From: Strigomonas culicis
Taxonomy: Eukaryota > Euglenozoa > Kinetoplastea > Trypanosomatida > Trypanosomatidae
Length of the DNA stretch: 30,009 bases
NCBI GenBank assembly: GCA_000482145.1
Contig: AUXH01000187.1
Span: 1-30,009 of the forward strand
Direction: 5' to 3'
Shown here: positions 1-8,094 of the stretch, one piece after another
How positions within the stretch are numbered: position 1 is the stretch's first letter
How the letters are laid out: every line of letters begins with the position of its first letter
Notes under the pieces: generated by a model
The model's input: only the letters and a program-made list of their open reading frames with translations
Database searches by the model: none
What the model was told of the DNA's origin: nothing
Translations under genes and position numbers: made by a program

Positions 1-2032
1 CCGTCTTGGCGGCCGCCTCCTTCGACGGGGCGCGCGGCGCGACAGCGGCCGGCTTCGCGTCCGCCGCGGGCTCCGCCGCGAAGACGACGGTGCTGGTCTG
101 CGCGGCTGGCAGGGCGCTCTTGTCGCTCGGCACGCGCACGACCGGGGATGCGGCGGCCGGCCCCGCGCGTGGCGCCGGCGCCTTCGTGGTGACGAGCGGC
201 AGCGACGACAGGGGCGTCGACAGGTTCGTGGGCAGCCGCACGCTCGCGTCCGGCGTCTCCGGCACCTCCACGACGCTCCGCATCGAGGGGACCGGGAAGC
301 GGAACCCACTGGCGGCGTCGCCCACATCCTGGATGGGCGGGCAGCGGGCGCCGGCGACGACCGCGGCGGCGCTCGGCGGCGGGGAGGTGCCGCTGGAGCT
401 GTGGCCGAGGGAGGGCAGGCCGCCGCGGTACAGGGCGTGCTGCTGCGGGTAGGGCGCCGCGCCGGTGGCCGACGTGGTGAAGAAGGAGGCGGTCGAGGCG
501 CCGGCGCCGGCCGGCCTCGGCGCCACGCCGGGCTGCGGCGAGACGCCATGGCCAGGCATGAAGTTGTAGGACGTGCTCGCGCCGCCGCTGACGGCCGCGA
601 CGCCGGCCACCTCGTTGTACCGCGCCTGGCGCAGCAGCCCCTTGGCGGTCCGCTGCCCCTTGGTCTCGCTCTGGACGCCGACGCCGCCGGCGCCGTGGTG
701 CACCGCGGTGCTGCTCGTGTGGGTGATGCTCAGGTTGCTGGTGCTCATGTTGGACGTCGTGCTGCATGCCGTTGGGCGCCGCCGCCGGTTGGCCGCCGCC
801 GCCGCGCTCGGCGACGTCGCTGCCACGTAGCGTGACTGTGGGTACGTCATCCCCTCCCCGCTCGCGTTGTTGCTCGGCGTGGCGAGGCTGGACGTCAGCG
901 ACGCCTGCCGGCTGTACGGCGTCGGCGCGAAGCCGCAGCGGCGCACCTGGTCACCGGCGCCGCCCACGTTGCTCTGCCGTATGAAGGCGTTGGGCGACAG
1001 GCGGTTCGCGCTGCCACCCGTCGCCACGACGGTCGTCGTCGTTGTCGGCCACGTACCGCAGTGCGCGGCCGCGGCCATCTTATTCGGCGAGCGCTCGAGC
1101 AGCAGCTTGCCGATCCGGCCGCGGCTGGCGGAGCCCTTGGGCGTCGCCCGTGGGCGGTGGCCGCTCCCAAGGTCGTGGCGGCGGTGGCGCTGCGCACTGG
1201 GCTTGCTGCCGCGCTCCAGCCCATCGGTGAAATCGTCGTCCTCCGCGTCCGAGAGCGCCATGTCGTCCGCCGTGTACAGCGCGGCGCCCCTGCCCAGCAG
1301 GTCGTCGACGCGCCCGAGCGCCGCCGGGGCGGCGACACCGTCGTCGTCGCGGTAAGGGTCCGGCAGCAGCTGCAGCTGCCGTCGCGGGTGGTGGGGGCTG
1401 CCGCTGGTCAGCGGCGGCGCGGTCGCCATGGGCGGCAGGCCGACGCGCTGCTTCTCGTGATTCTCCCGCCGCCGCGCCGCCGTGATGGCCTTCCAGAACT
1501 CTTTTTCCCAGTAGTCCTCCTCGCTGTCCTTCGCGCGCGCGCGGCCGCCCGCGCGGTGGCGCGCGTCGTGGGCGCGGTCGCCCACCTCGTTCATCCAATC
1601 TGTCGCCTCCGGCTTCGCGAGGCAGTTCCTGTTCCGGCCACCCGTGTGGTCGCCGCTCGTGGGGCGCTCCGTGCCGCGACCCGTGAGGGGGCGGCTGGTG
1701 TTGCTGTTGCCGGTGGTCCCCGTGTTCGTATTGTTGTTATTATTCGTATTTGTTTCATAGAAGTGAAAAGCAAAGCAGCCGTTCTCCTTGGAGAGCGTGA
1801 TGCGGGGCAGTGCCGCGCGGGCGCCGGGGCCGCCGTTGTAGGCGGGGAGGTCCTCCAGCCCCCGCAGGTGGGCGAGCGTCACGGGCTGGTACACGAGGCG
1901 CGGCTTACTCAAGGAGAGCGCCGCGAGATAAGGCACGCGCTGCTGCGCGGAGGCCAGCGTGGGGCTCGCCGCGCCGTCCTCGTTGGGGAGGGCGGCAGGG
2001 AAGTACGACACCAGGAACTTGGTGGAGGTCAT
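1..2032 (-). CDS. Unknown low-complexity protein, N-terminal part (C-terminus beyond window)
   Basis: An unbroken reading frame runs from an ATG at 2032-2030 to the left edge of the window, giving 677 residues without a stop; the C-terminus is missing. I do not recognise the protein. It starts MTSTKFLVSYFPAALP and has an Asn/Thr tract at about residues 92-101. A charged, more ordered stretch (about 160-192, including EEDYWEKEFWKAITAARREN) is the only part that looks like a helix. The rest is rich in Ser, Ala, Gly, Thr and Pro, with acidic patches such as DAEDDDFTD and many SP/TP sites, which suggests a largely disordered, possibly phosphorylated protein. No signal peptide, membrane segment or catalytic motif is visible. 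The start is supported by a polypyrimidine tract plus AG about 275 nt upstream with no ATG between. A reading frame this long without a stop, in the same orientation as all neighbours, makes it a real gene; its function is unknown. Confidence 0.8.
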   Translation of the reverse strand, partial: MTSTKFLVSYFPAALPNEDGAASPTLASAQQRVPYLAALSLSKPRLVYQPVTLAHLRGLEDLPAYNGGPGARAALPRITLSKENGCFAFHFYETNTNNNNNTNTGTTGNSNTSRPLTGRGTERPTSGDHTGGRNRNCLAKPEATDWMNEVGDRAHDARHRAGGRARAKDSEEDYWEKEFWKAITAARRRENHEKQRVGLPPMATAPPLTSGSPHHPRRQLQLLPDPYRDDDGVAAPAALGRVDDLLGRGAALYTADDMALSDAEDDDFTDGLERGSKPSAQRHRRHDLGSGHRPRATPKGSASRGRIGKLLLERSPNKMAAAAHCGTWPTTTTTVVATGGSANRLSPNAFIRQSNVGGAGDQVRRCGFAPTPYSRQASLTSSLATPSNNASGEGMTYPQSRYVAATSPSAAAAANRRRRPTACSTTSNMSTSNLSITHTSSTAVHHGAGGVGVQSETKGQRTAKGLLRQARYNEVAGVAAVSGGASTSYNFMPGHGVSPQPGVAPRPAGAGASTASFFTTSATGAAPYPQQHALYRGGLPSLGHSSSGTSPPPSAAAVVAGARCPPIQDVGDAASGFRFPVPSMRSVVEVPETPDASVRLPTNLSTPLSSLPLVTTKAPAPRAGPAAASPVVRVPSDKSALPAAQTSTVVFAAEPAADAKPAAVAPRAPSKEAAAKT

Positions 2033-2266
2033 GGAGCAGGGTCGCCTTTTAGGTTAGCTGGGCCACGTTTGGTCGTATAGTAGTGTGTTGGGGGGTGAGG
2101 TTACCCTTTTATTATTGTTTCCCCTTTATGTATAGATGGCTGCGTGTCACTGCACGCCGAGTACCTGCGCGGGCCGCTATATACGTACAGCCGTTTCGGC
2201 ACGCACGTGGGCAGAGCTGTCACTCGACCGCAATCGATTGAGCGTACTGCAGATTCTTTGGTATTC

Positions 2267-2286
2267 CTCTCTCTCTCTCTCTCTCT
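2267..2286. repeat. (CT)10 dinucleotide microsatellite
   Basis: Ten uninterrupted CT units on the plus strand. If the acceptor at 2308-2309 is used, the mature mRNA of the left-edge gene carries this as (AG)10 in its 5' UTR, about 235 nt above the start codon. It is followed by a short TA-rich stretch. Confidence 0.95.
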
Positions 2287-2307
2287 ATAGATATATATGT
2301 TCTTTCT

Positions 2308-2342
2308 CTCGATAGGAGAAAAGAGAAGAAAAGGAAGAAACA
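2308..2342 (-). promoter_or_regulatory. Predicted polypyrimidine tract and spliced-leader acceptor for the left-edge gene
   Basis: On the minus strand a run of about 30 pyrimidines with few interruptions (complement of 2311-2342) is followed by CGAG at 2311-2308. There is no ATG between this AG and the start at 2032, giving a predicted 5' UTR of about 275 nt. The (AG)10 repeat just downstream supplies several other AGs, so the exact site is uncertain. Confidence 0.45.
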
Positions 2343-2844
2343 ATAAATAAATGAACAGAAAAAAAATATAAAAAAATACTAGTTACTATGAGGGAAAGAC
2401 ACACAAATATGTATACATACAATTGCTTAAGGATTTAGAAGAAGGGGACGATAAGAAGGAAGAGAAGGAAAAACATGAATAAAAGATATCATCACGTAGC
2501 ACATATCAGACCAAATGAGGAAAGGAGCAAAAAAAGAAAAAAAACAGAGAGAGGGAGAACACCCATATGGTTTAAAGGGCGGTACATGTACATGCACTCA
2601 TTTATTAGATCAAAAAGCGAATCAACCGTTTCTATTAGTATCACCAAGTCTGTGTGTTAAAAAAAAAATGAGTCTTAGTGGTTTCCTCTTATTATTATTA
2701 GATGTAGAGTAGTATTTTCAAACGAGAAAAATGAATGGAAACTCGGCGAGCCCTTAAATGAGAAACAATAATCTGCTATTATCTCTCTCGCTCTATATTT
2801 ATAAATCGGCGGATATACACGTTCGATTGCTTTCTTACAATGCC

Positions 2845-5800
2845 TCAATGGCTGTGATACCTGCACGGAAGCGGGAGGCCGCACACTCTTCCACTCCGCT
2901 TCGTAATGCACTCGCAGTACTCAGCGCCGTCTCCGCCACGCGCGGCGAAGGTGGCAGCAGCAGCGGCCCGCGCCGCCACGGCCTGCGGCCGCGCCGGCCC
3001 GGAGGAAGCGGGCGGCGCGCGGTGGCTCTGCGCCGAGGACGCGGCGGACGACCCCAGTGGCGCGAGCGAGGCGACGAGCGTGGACGGCTGCAGCAGTCGC
3101 CGCTGCATCTCGCGGTCCGCGTCGCTGCGGTCGGCACCGTCCTCGCCACCGGCGTAGAGGGTGCCGCCGCCGCCGACCTGCTGCAGCCGATGCTGCAGCC
3201 GCCCGAGCACGACGCTCGTCTGCGTCGCGAGCTCGACCGCGCTGTGGCGCTCCAGCACGGTGGGGTATGTTTCCAGCGCGGCCGCGGCCGCCTTCTCCCT
3301 CTGCTGCTGCTGTTGCTGCCACGCGCTGTTCTGGGTCGGCGCCGCGCCCTGCAGCATGTACTGCGTGTTGTGCTGCGGCGCAAAGCCCTTCAGGTAGGAG
3401 AGCACAATCTGCAGCCGCTGGTTCGCAACGAGGCCGTCGCCGCCGGTGGTACCGTGCGCGGCGTAGTCCGCGGCCATGCGCTGCCCCACCGCATAGGCAT
3501 CCGCGTACCGCTGCATGGTGATGTAGAAGAGCACGAGGAGGGACAGCGCCTCCTGCGGCCCCGCGGGCGGCGGCCCGCCGGCGCTCGCGCCCTCGGGCGC
3601 CTCGTAGTTCCGCAGGAAGCGCTCGACGACCGCCGCGTCGGGGCTGTTGATCGTCGCGACGCTCGCGAGCGGCAGAATGGAGCGGCGCCGCAGCGCGATG
3701 AGCGCGAGCGCGTGGAGCGCGGCCTCGCGCAGGGGCGCCTGCTGCGGCCGGTGGTGGCGCTGCCGGCCGTCCCGCACCTGGTGCAGCAGCGCCAGCACGG
3801 TCTCCTCGTTCTGCATCTCGACCGCGGTGAAGAGCACGGCGAGGTGGAGGAAGTACGTGTGGCTGCTGTACTGGCCCCACACGAGCGGCCGCGGTAGGTC
3901 CCCCGCGTCCTCCGGGCAGGGCGCCTCCCCGCCGCAGGTGGCCGCGTAGCCGCTCAGCAGCGCGGGCGTCAGCGCCGCCAGCACGTCCAGGTGCTCCCCG
4001 CGCACAACGGCCGCCACGAGCGGCAGGTAGAAGCAGTCGACGCCGGCGGCGGACGACTGCGAGGCGGTGAGACACGGCTGCGGCAGCAGCAGGCGCGTGT
4101 GGGAGGCCGGGCTACTCGCGCCGGGGGCCGCCTCCGGCTCACCCTCGGCCTCCGCGGCCCGCGTCAGATACGACACGAGCGCATAGTAGCTCAGGAGGCG
4201 GCCGCTCCCCGCGTCGGCGCTCGCGGCGGGGTACAGCAGGCCGAAGTCGGCCGCGGCCGCGAGCATCACCTGTGTGAGCGCGCCGGGGGGCAGCGCGGCG
4301 CCGCCGACGGCCTGCAGAAATTCGCGCCGCGCGATCGCCTCGCGGCGCCACTGCTGCCGCAGGTCTGGCGGCAGCAGCGCGGCGGGGTCGGTCGTGCCGA
4401 CCGCGCCGCCGTGGCGCTCGACGTGCCCCTGCACCTGCCGCAGCACCGGCACGTAGGAGAGGTACAGCACGAGCAGCAGCAGCGCAACCGGCGGCGCACT
4501 GCTCTCGGCCCCGGTGCCCAACGCGGCCTGCTGCTGCTGCTGGTAGTGGTGGAGGATGTGGAAGAGCGAGAGCTCCGTGCCGGTGGAACCGTCCGCCGCT
4601 GCCGCCGACGCGGAGAGGGTGTAGCCCAGGCTCTCCACGAGCGCGTCGAGGCTGAGCGCCACCACCTGCGGCGCCGCCCCCGCCGCCGCGTGGTGGCGCG
4701 GGGGGAGGCAGAGCGACCGCTCGAAGAGCGCGGCGAGCTGCTGCTGGATGGACCCCGCGTAGGACTGCAGCAGCGCGTAGGGGACGACGGTCGTCAAGGG
4801 CGCGCTGAGGAGGTCCGCGCACTCGCCGCTCGCGAAGCTGCGCGCGAACTGGGCGATCTTGTAGGACAGGAAGAGACCGTTCGCCTGCTGCAGCAGCCGG
4901 CGCGGGAGGCTGTCGTGCGTCAGCGCGGCGTGGCTCTGGTTGAGCTGGCAGAACGTGTTGAAGTTGTACTGATAATAATACTCACTCTCCTTTGTCGTCG
5001 TCTCCGTGTGGCGGCCAGCCGGCGCCTCCCGCGTCGGCTCCTCGCTCCGCTTCAGCAGCGCGAAGACAACGGACTGCAGCGTGCGAATCTGCCGCAGGTA
5101 CGCGTCGCAGGCCTCCGCGTCCGCCGCGGCGGAGGCGAGCGTGGTGAAGCCCTCCGACAGCGCCTGCGCCTGCGCCTTGCACTGCTTGCAGTAGGCGTCA
5201 AGCTGCGCGTCGGAGGCGTAGAAGACATCCGTGCTGCAGTGGATGTGGGCGAGCGCCGCGGCGCTGTGCGGCGGCTTCTGGGGGTCCGGCACGCCCTCCG
5301 CATCTTCTTCCTCGTTCGCGCCGCTGCCCGCTACACTCCCCGTCGCTGACGTGCGGGCGCTACTCTTCTGCTGTTGCTGCTGCTGTTGCTGTTGGGAGAG
5401 GAGGCGGGGCAGCGCCTTGACGCGCAGCGACCCGCTGCCGCGCGCCAGCTGACAGAGCAGCCGGTAGGTGCCCGCGTGGCCGCACGGCGGCGGCGGTGGC
5501 ACAAAGTGGTACACCTCCTCCGCGAAGGGAAAGAGATAGCTGTTCGTGCCGCTAGCGGCTCCTGCGGTGGCGGGCGACGGCAGGGCGCAGACGCCGAAGC
5601 GCAGCTGCTGCTCCGACTGCCGGAAGGCATCGGAGTCGCTCGGGTTGGGGCTGCGGCGGTTGGGGTACTGGACGTCACAGACAAACAGGTAATGGATGGG
5701 CGGGCTGCCCGCCGCCAGCGGGGCGGCGGGCAGCTGCGCATGGCGCGTGCCATTCAGACTATCCATCGTGGGTGCGAGGAACCCCTTCTTTACCGAGATG

Positions 5801-7383
5801 ATGCTACTCGGGCTCGCAGCCGCAGCGGCACCCGCCGTGCCCGGCGCACACGCGCCGCTGCCATCGTGCGCGAGCGCCGAGAAGGCGTACGTCTCCTGTA
5901 GCGCAGACGGGCCGCTGTGGCGTTTTTTCCGCGTCGACGGCGCCGCCGGAGCGCGCTGGAAGGCGCGCACGCTGCCGTCGCTCAGCGCAACCCACAGCAC
6001 CGGCGCTTCCGCGGGGGCGCTGTAGACATCTAGTACGCCACCCTCCGCCGCCGCCGCGCCGGCAGAGGCGGCGCGGCCGGACACCAGGGAGAGGGAGGCC
6101 GGAAACTTCAGCACATCCAGCACGCGCCACGCAAAGGCGGTGGCGGCGCGGCGCGCCGTCGCGCCCGCCTCCTCCACCTTGTCGTTGGCGCCCTCCGCGT
6201 CGACCGCGCGCTGCGCGGCGGCGTCCGTGAAACGGCGGCGGATGCCAAAAAGCGCGTCCTCCGCCGTCAGCTCCTCCTGTAGCGCCTGTGCGTGCTCGCG
6301 TCCGTCTTTGCTGTCGTCGTTGTGGTGAGGGTTGTAGCGCAGCGTGCTGACCACGCACACGCCATTGCTGAGGACCACGAAGAGACACTCTGTCGCGCCG
6401 CCTGCGCCGTCGATGCCACCGCTGCTGCCGCTGCTGCTGATGCTGTTGTTGTTGCTGCGCGCCGGGTGGCTCGGGGGTGGCACGGTGTACACACCCTTCG
6501 TTATGGAGACAATGTACACCTCGTCGTCGCCACAGCAGCTGTCCAGGTGTATGTATTCGACATGCTGCGTCCCGTCATTTGCGTTCTCGCACACGCACAG
6601 CACGTCGCACTGCCGCTCTCCCGTATCCGTGTCCACGCGACCGATGAGCGGAAACACCGCGACGCAGTTGATGCCGCTGTAATCGAGGTGCGCCGGGCGG
6701 CCGTAGGCGCCGCCGCTAGGTGCCCTTGCGTCCTCGCCGCGGCGCGGCCCGCCGCCCCGCCTCGCGCTCGCAAAGCAGAATAGCTGCTCGTGCACCGCCG
6801 CGGGGACGTTCAGCTCCCCCTCGCCCTCCGCGCCGCGCGTGTCGGCCGCGGCCCCTGCCGTCGCGTCAAACGACACCTCCGCCAGCCGCTGCCGCCCGGA
6901 GAAGAAGACGATCTTGTCCCTGCCGCCGCCGGCGGCGGCGACGCGGCAGCAGCCGAGCAGCTGCGCGCTCATGTCGCGGCAGTGGCAGACTGCCACAGTG
7001 GCGCTCGGCACAGCGGCGACAGCAGCCTCGTGGCCAGGGCCGTCGAGCACGTAGGTGCACGTCGCGGCCACGATGCGCTCGCGATCGCTCTCGAACTGCA
7101 CCCCGCCCATGCGCAGCAGACCCTTCAGCGAGAAGACGTAGACGCAGTTGTACGGCCGGCGGCCGGGGCTCGCGCCGTTCAGACGGTTCTCCTCCTCCTC
7201 CTCCGCGGAGGGCCGCCGGTAGTTGGTGTAGCTCACGACCGCGTAGTCCGTGAGCGCGAGCGCGCCGGCGTGGGCCGCGGCGGCACCCCCCGTCGCGCCC
7301 GCGTCGTAGGCGTGGGTGTGGCTGCAGAGCGGCACGAGCTGCGTGGCGTCCACCGGGATGGAGGTGAGGGTGCGCTTCAGCAT
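2845..7383 (-). CDS. Large beta-propeller/alpha-solenoid protein, probable Nup155-like nucleoporin with C-terminal SCA7-like zinc knuckle
   Basis: This encodes 1512 residues from an ATG at 7383 to TGA. Residues 1 to about 650 look like a degenerate beta-propeller: short beta-rich blocks such as DKIVFFSGRQRLAEVSFD and ECLFVVLSNGVCVVSTL, separated by Ala/Gly/Ser-rich inserts. After a nine-Gln run (664-672) the protein becomes helical to near the end. The helical part resembles Nup155/Nup170: a block at about 1275-1335 (LVLFYITMQRYADAYAVGQR, then a QRLQIVLSYLKG helix) lines up with the Nup155 segment where paired helices precede ISLQQRLEYIARAI, and a later ATQTSVVLGRLQHRLQQ helix follows in the same order. 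If correct, it is an inner-ring scaffold protein of the nuclear pore. The last residues hold C1492-x8-C1501-x5-C1507-x2-H1510, matching the SCA7 knuckle of Sgf73/ATXN7 and not expected in Nup155. Another propeller-solenoid family with a terminal zinc finger (such as HOPS/CORVET subunits) is the main alternative. The Nup assignment is made by eye. Confidence 0.5.
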   Translation of the reverse strand: MLKRTLTSIPVDATQLVPLCSHTHAYDAGATGGAAAAHAGALALTDYAVVSYTNYRRPSAEEEEENRLNGASPGRRPYNCVYVFSLKGLLRMGGVQFESDRERIVAATCTYVLDGPGHEAAVAAVPSATVAVCHCRDMSAQLLGCCRVAAAGGGRDKIVFFSGRQRLAEVSFDATAGAAADTRGAEGEGELNVPAAVHEQLFCFASARRGGGPRRGEDARAPSGGAYGRPAHLDYSGINCVAVFPLIGRVDTDTGERQCDVLCVCENANDGTQHVEYIHLDSCCGDDEVYIVSITKGVYTVPPPSHPARSNNNSISSSGSSGGIDGAGGATECLFVVLSNGVCVVSTLRYNPHHNDDSKDGREHAQALQEELTAEDALFGIRRRFTDAAAQRAVDAEGANDKVEEAGATARRAATAFAWRVLDVLKFPASLSLVSGRAASAGAAAAEGGVLDVYSAPAEAPVLWVALSDGSVRAFQRAPAAPSTRKKRHSGPSALQETYAFSALAHDGSGACAPGTAGAAAAASPSSIISVKKGFLAPTMDSLNGTRHAQLPAAPLAAGSPPIHYLFVCDVQYPNRRSPNPSDSDAFRQSEQQLRFGVCALPSPATAGAASGTNSYLFPFAEEVYHFVPPPPPCGHAGTYRLLCQLARGSGSLRVKALPRLLSQQQQQQQQQKSSARTSATGSVAGSGANEEEDAEGVPDPQKPPHSAAALAHIHCSTDVFYASDAQLDAYCKQCKAQAQALSEGFTTLASAAADAEACDAYLRQIRTLQSVVFALLKRSEEPTREAPAGRHTETTTKESEYYYQYNFNTFCQLNQSHAALTHDSLPRRLLQQANGLFLSYKIAQFARSFASGECADLLSAPLTTVVPYALLQSYAGSIQQQLAALFERSLCLPPRHHAAAGAAPQVVALSLDALVESLGYTLSASAAAADGSTGTELSLFHILHHYQQQQQAALGTGAESSAPPVALLLLVLYLSYVPVLRQVQGHVERHGGAVGTTDPAALLPPDLRQQWRREAIARREFLQAVGGAALPPGALTQVMLAAAADFGLLYPAASADAGSGRLLSYYALVSYLTRAAEAEGEPEAAPGASSPASHTRLLLPQPCLTASQSSAAGVDCFYLPLVAAVVRGEHLDVLAALTPALLSGYAATCGGEAPCPEDAGDLPRPLVWGQYSSHTYFLHLAVLFTAVEMQNEETVLALLHQVRDGRQRHHRPQQAPLREAALHALALIALRRRSILPLASVATINSPDAAVVERFLRNYEAPEGASAGGPPPAGPQEALSLLVLFYITMQRYADAYAVGQRMAADYAAHGTTGGDGLVANQRLQIVLSYLKGFAPQHNTQYMLQGAAPTQNSAWQQQQQQREKAAAAALETYPTVLERHSAVELATQTSVVLGRLQHRLQQVGGGGTLYAGGEDGADRSDADREMQRRLLQPSTLVASLAPLGSSAASSAQSHRAPPASSGPARPQAVAARAAAAATFAARGGDGAEYCECITKRSGRVCGLPLPCRYHSH
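2854..2910 (-). other. SCA7-like C3H zinc knuckle coding segment
   Basis: This stretch encodes residues 1492-1510 of the Nup155-like protein. The spacing C-x8-C-x5-C-x2-H, with Pro/Leu between the second and third Cys and HS at the end, is close to the SCA7 pattern of Sgf73 and ataxin-7 (C-x9-C-x5-C-x2-H). An additional Cys lies at 1490. In ataxin-7 this domain binds nucleosomes; that role here is inference. Confidence 0.55.
5368..5394. repeat. CTG/TTG repeat encoding a nine-residue polyglutamine
   Basis: Nine in-frame CAG/CAA codons on the minus strand encode Q664-Q672 of the Nup155-like protein, at the junction between its beta-rich and helical halves. The mixed CAG/CAA composition would limit slippage. 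Shorter Gln runs occur elsewhere in the same protein. Confidence 0.9.
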
Positions 7384-7462
7384 CTGCTCAGTACAGGTTA
7401 TATTATGTTTCTTTTTTTTCTTTCTTTCTTTTGTAAGAATTTAATGTTCCTTTTTTTTTTTA

Positions 7463-7489
7463 CTTGAAGGGTAAAAAGGAAAAAAAAGC
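7463..7489 (-). promoter_or_regulatory. Predicted polypyrimidine tract and spliced-leader acceptor for the Nup155-like gene
   Basis: On the minus strand a pyrimidine run (complement of 7466-7489, mostly T) is followed by the first AG at 7464-7463. The predicted 5' UTR is 79 nt and contains no ATG, which supports the start at 7383. Confidence 0.55.
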
Positions 7490-8001
7490 TACGTTCTATG
7501 TGTAGTAACTTGTAACAACAACACGAAAACAAAAAAAAGAACGTCTAACCTCTTTTTTCTTTGTTTTCGTTGGTTTCCACTTTTGCGCGTTCATAAACAA
7601 AGATCATCATTGTTCAAAAAAAAAAGGAGATACAGAGAGGGAAAGAAAGGATAGTGATACCAAAGCAGTATACTGCATACATACATGAAAAAAAAAAGAG
7701 TATTATCTTAGAAAAAAAATGCATGAAAAGACAATAGACGGAAAAAATACACACCATAATGACAAGAACAAATAAGCACACAGCCATTAACAATCTTAAG
7801 GCCCCACCTCCTCCATCGTCAGGGGGAGGGGGGGGGAGAAGTAAGAAGCAAAAGGGAGAAGGATGTAGGAAGCACAAACGTCACCATAAAACAAATGTGT
7901 GATAACAACTGACGCAAATAAAAGCTGCACAAATGATTCCTCTTTCTTTTTTTCACAAAAAAAAAAAGAAAAGAACAATAACTAGTCATTTTTGCGTTTA
8001 C

Positions 8002-8025
8002 TATTATTATTATTATTATTATTAT
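8002..8025. repeat. (TAT)8 trinucleotide microsatellite
   Basis: Eight TAT units on the plus strand lie about 70 nt downstream of the stop codon of the multi-pass membrane protein gene. In its transcript this would be an ATA/AAT repeat in the 3' UTR. Confidence 0.9.
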
Positions 8026-8094
8026 GAGTACTCTCTGTTTATTTTCATTCATTCTCGCTTCGCTCTTCTCTTCTTTCCGTCCTGTCCGCCTCTC

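Larger units (their letters stand above)
2033..2844. other. Intergenic region: 3' UTR of the Nup155-like gene and 5' UTR of the left-edge gene
   Basis: This AT-rich gap holds several purine tracts on the plus strand (pyrimidine in the transcript), for example near 2311-2342, 2453-2470 and 2526-2558, and a CT microsatellite at 2267-2286. Short open frames exist on both strands but have AT-rich, homopolymer-driven composition unlike the real genes. No RNA gene is recognisable. Confidence 0.7.
7384..8094. other. Intergenic region: 3' UTR of the multi-pass membrane gene and 5' UTR of the Nup155-like gene
   Basis: This region is AT-rich with many A and T runs, a G-rich patch near 7819-7837, and an eight-copy TAT trinucleotide repeat at 8002-8025. 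Apart from the predicted trans-splice acceptor for the Nup155-like gene I see no gene or RNA. The small open frames here are AT-rich and not supported. Confidence 0.7.
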
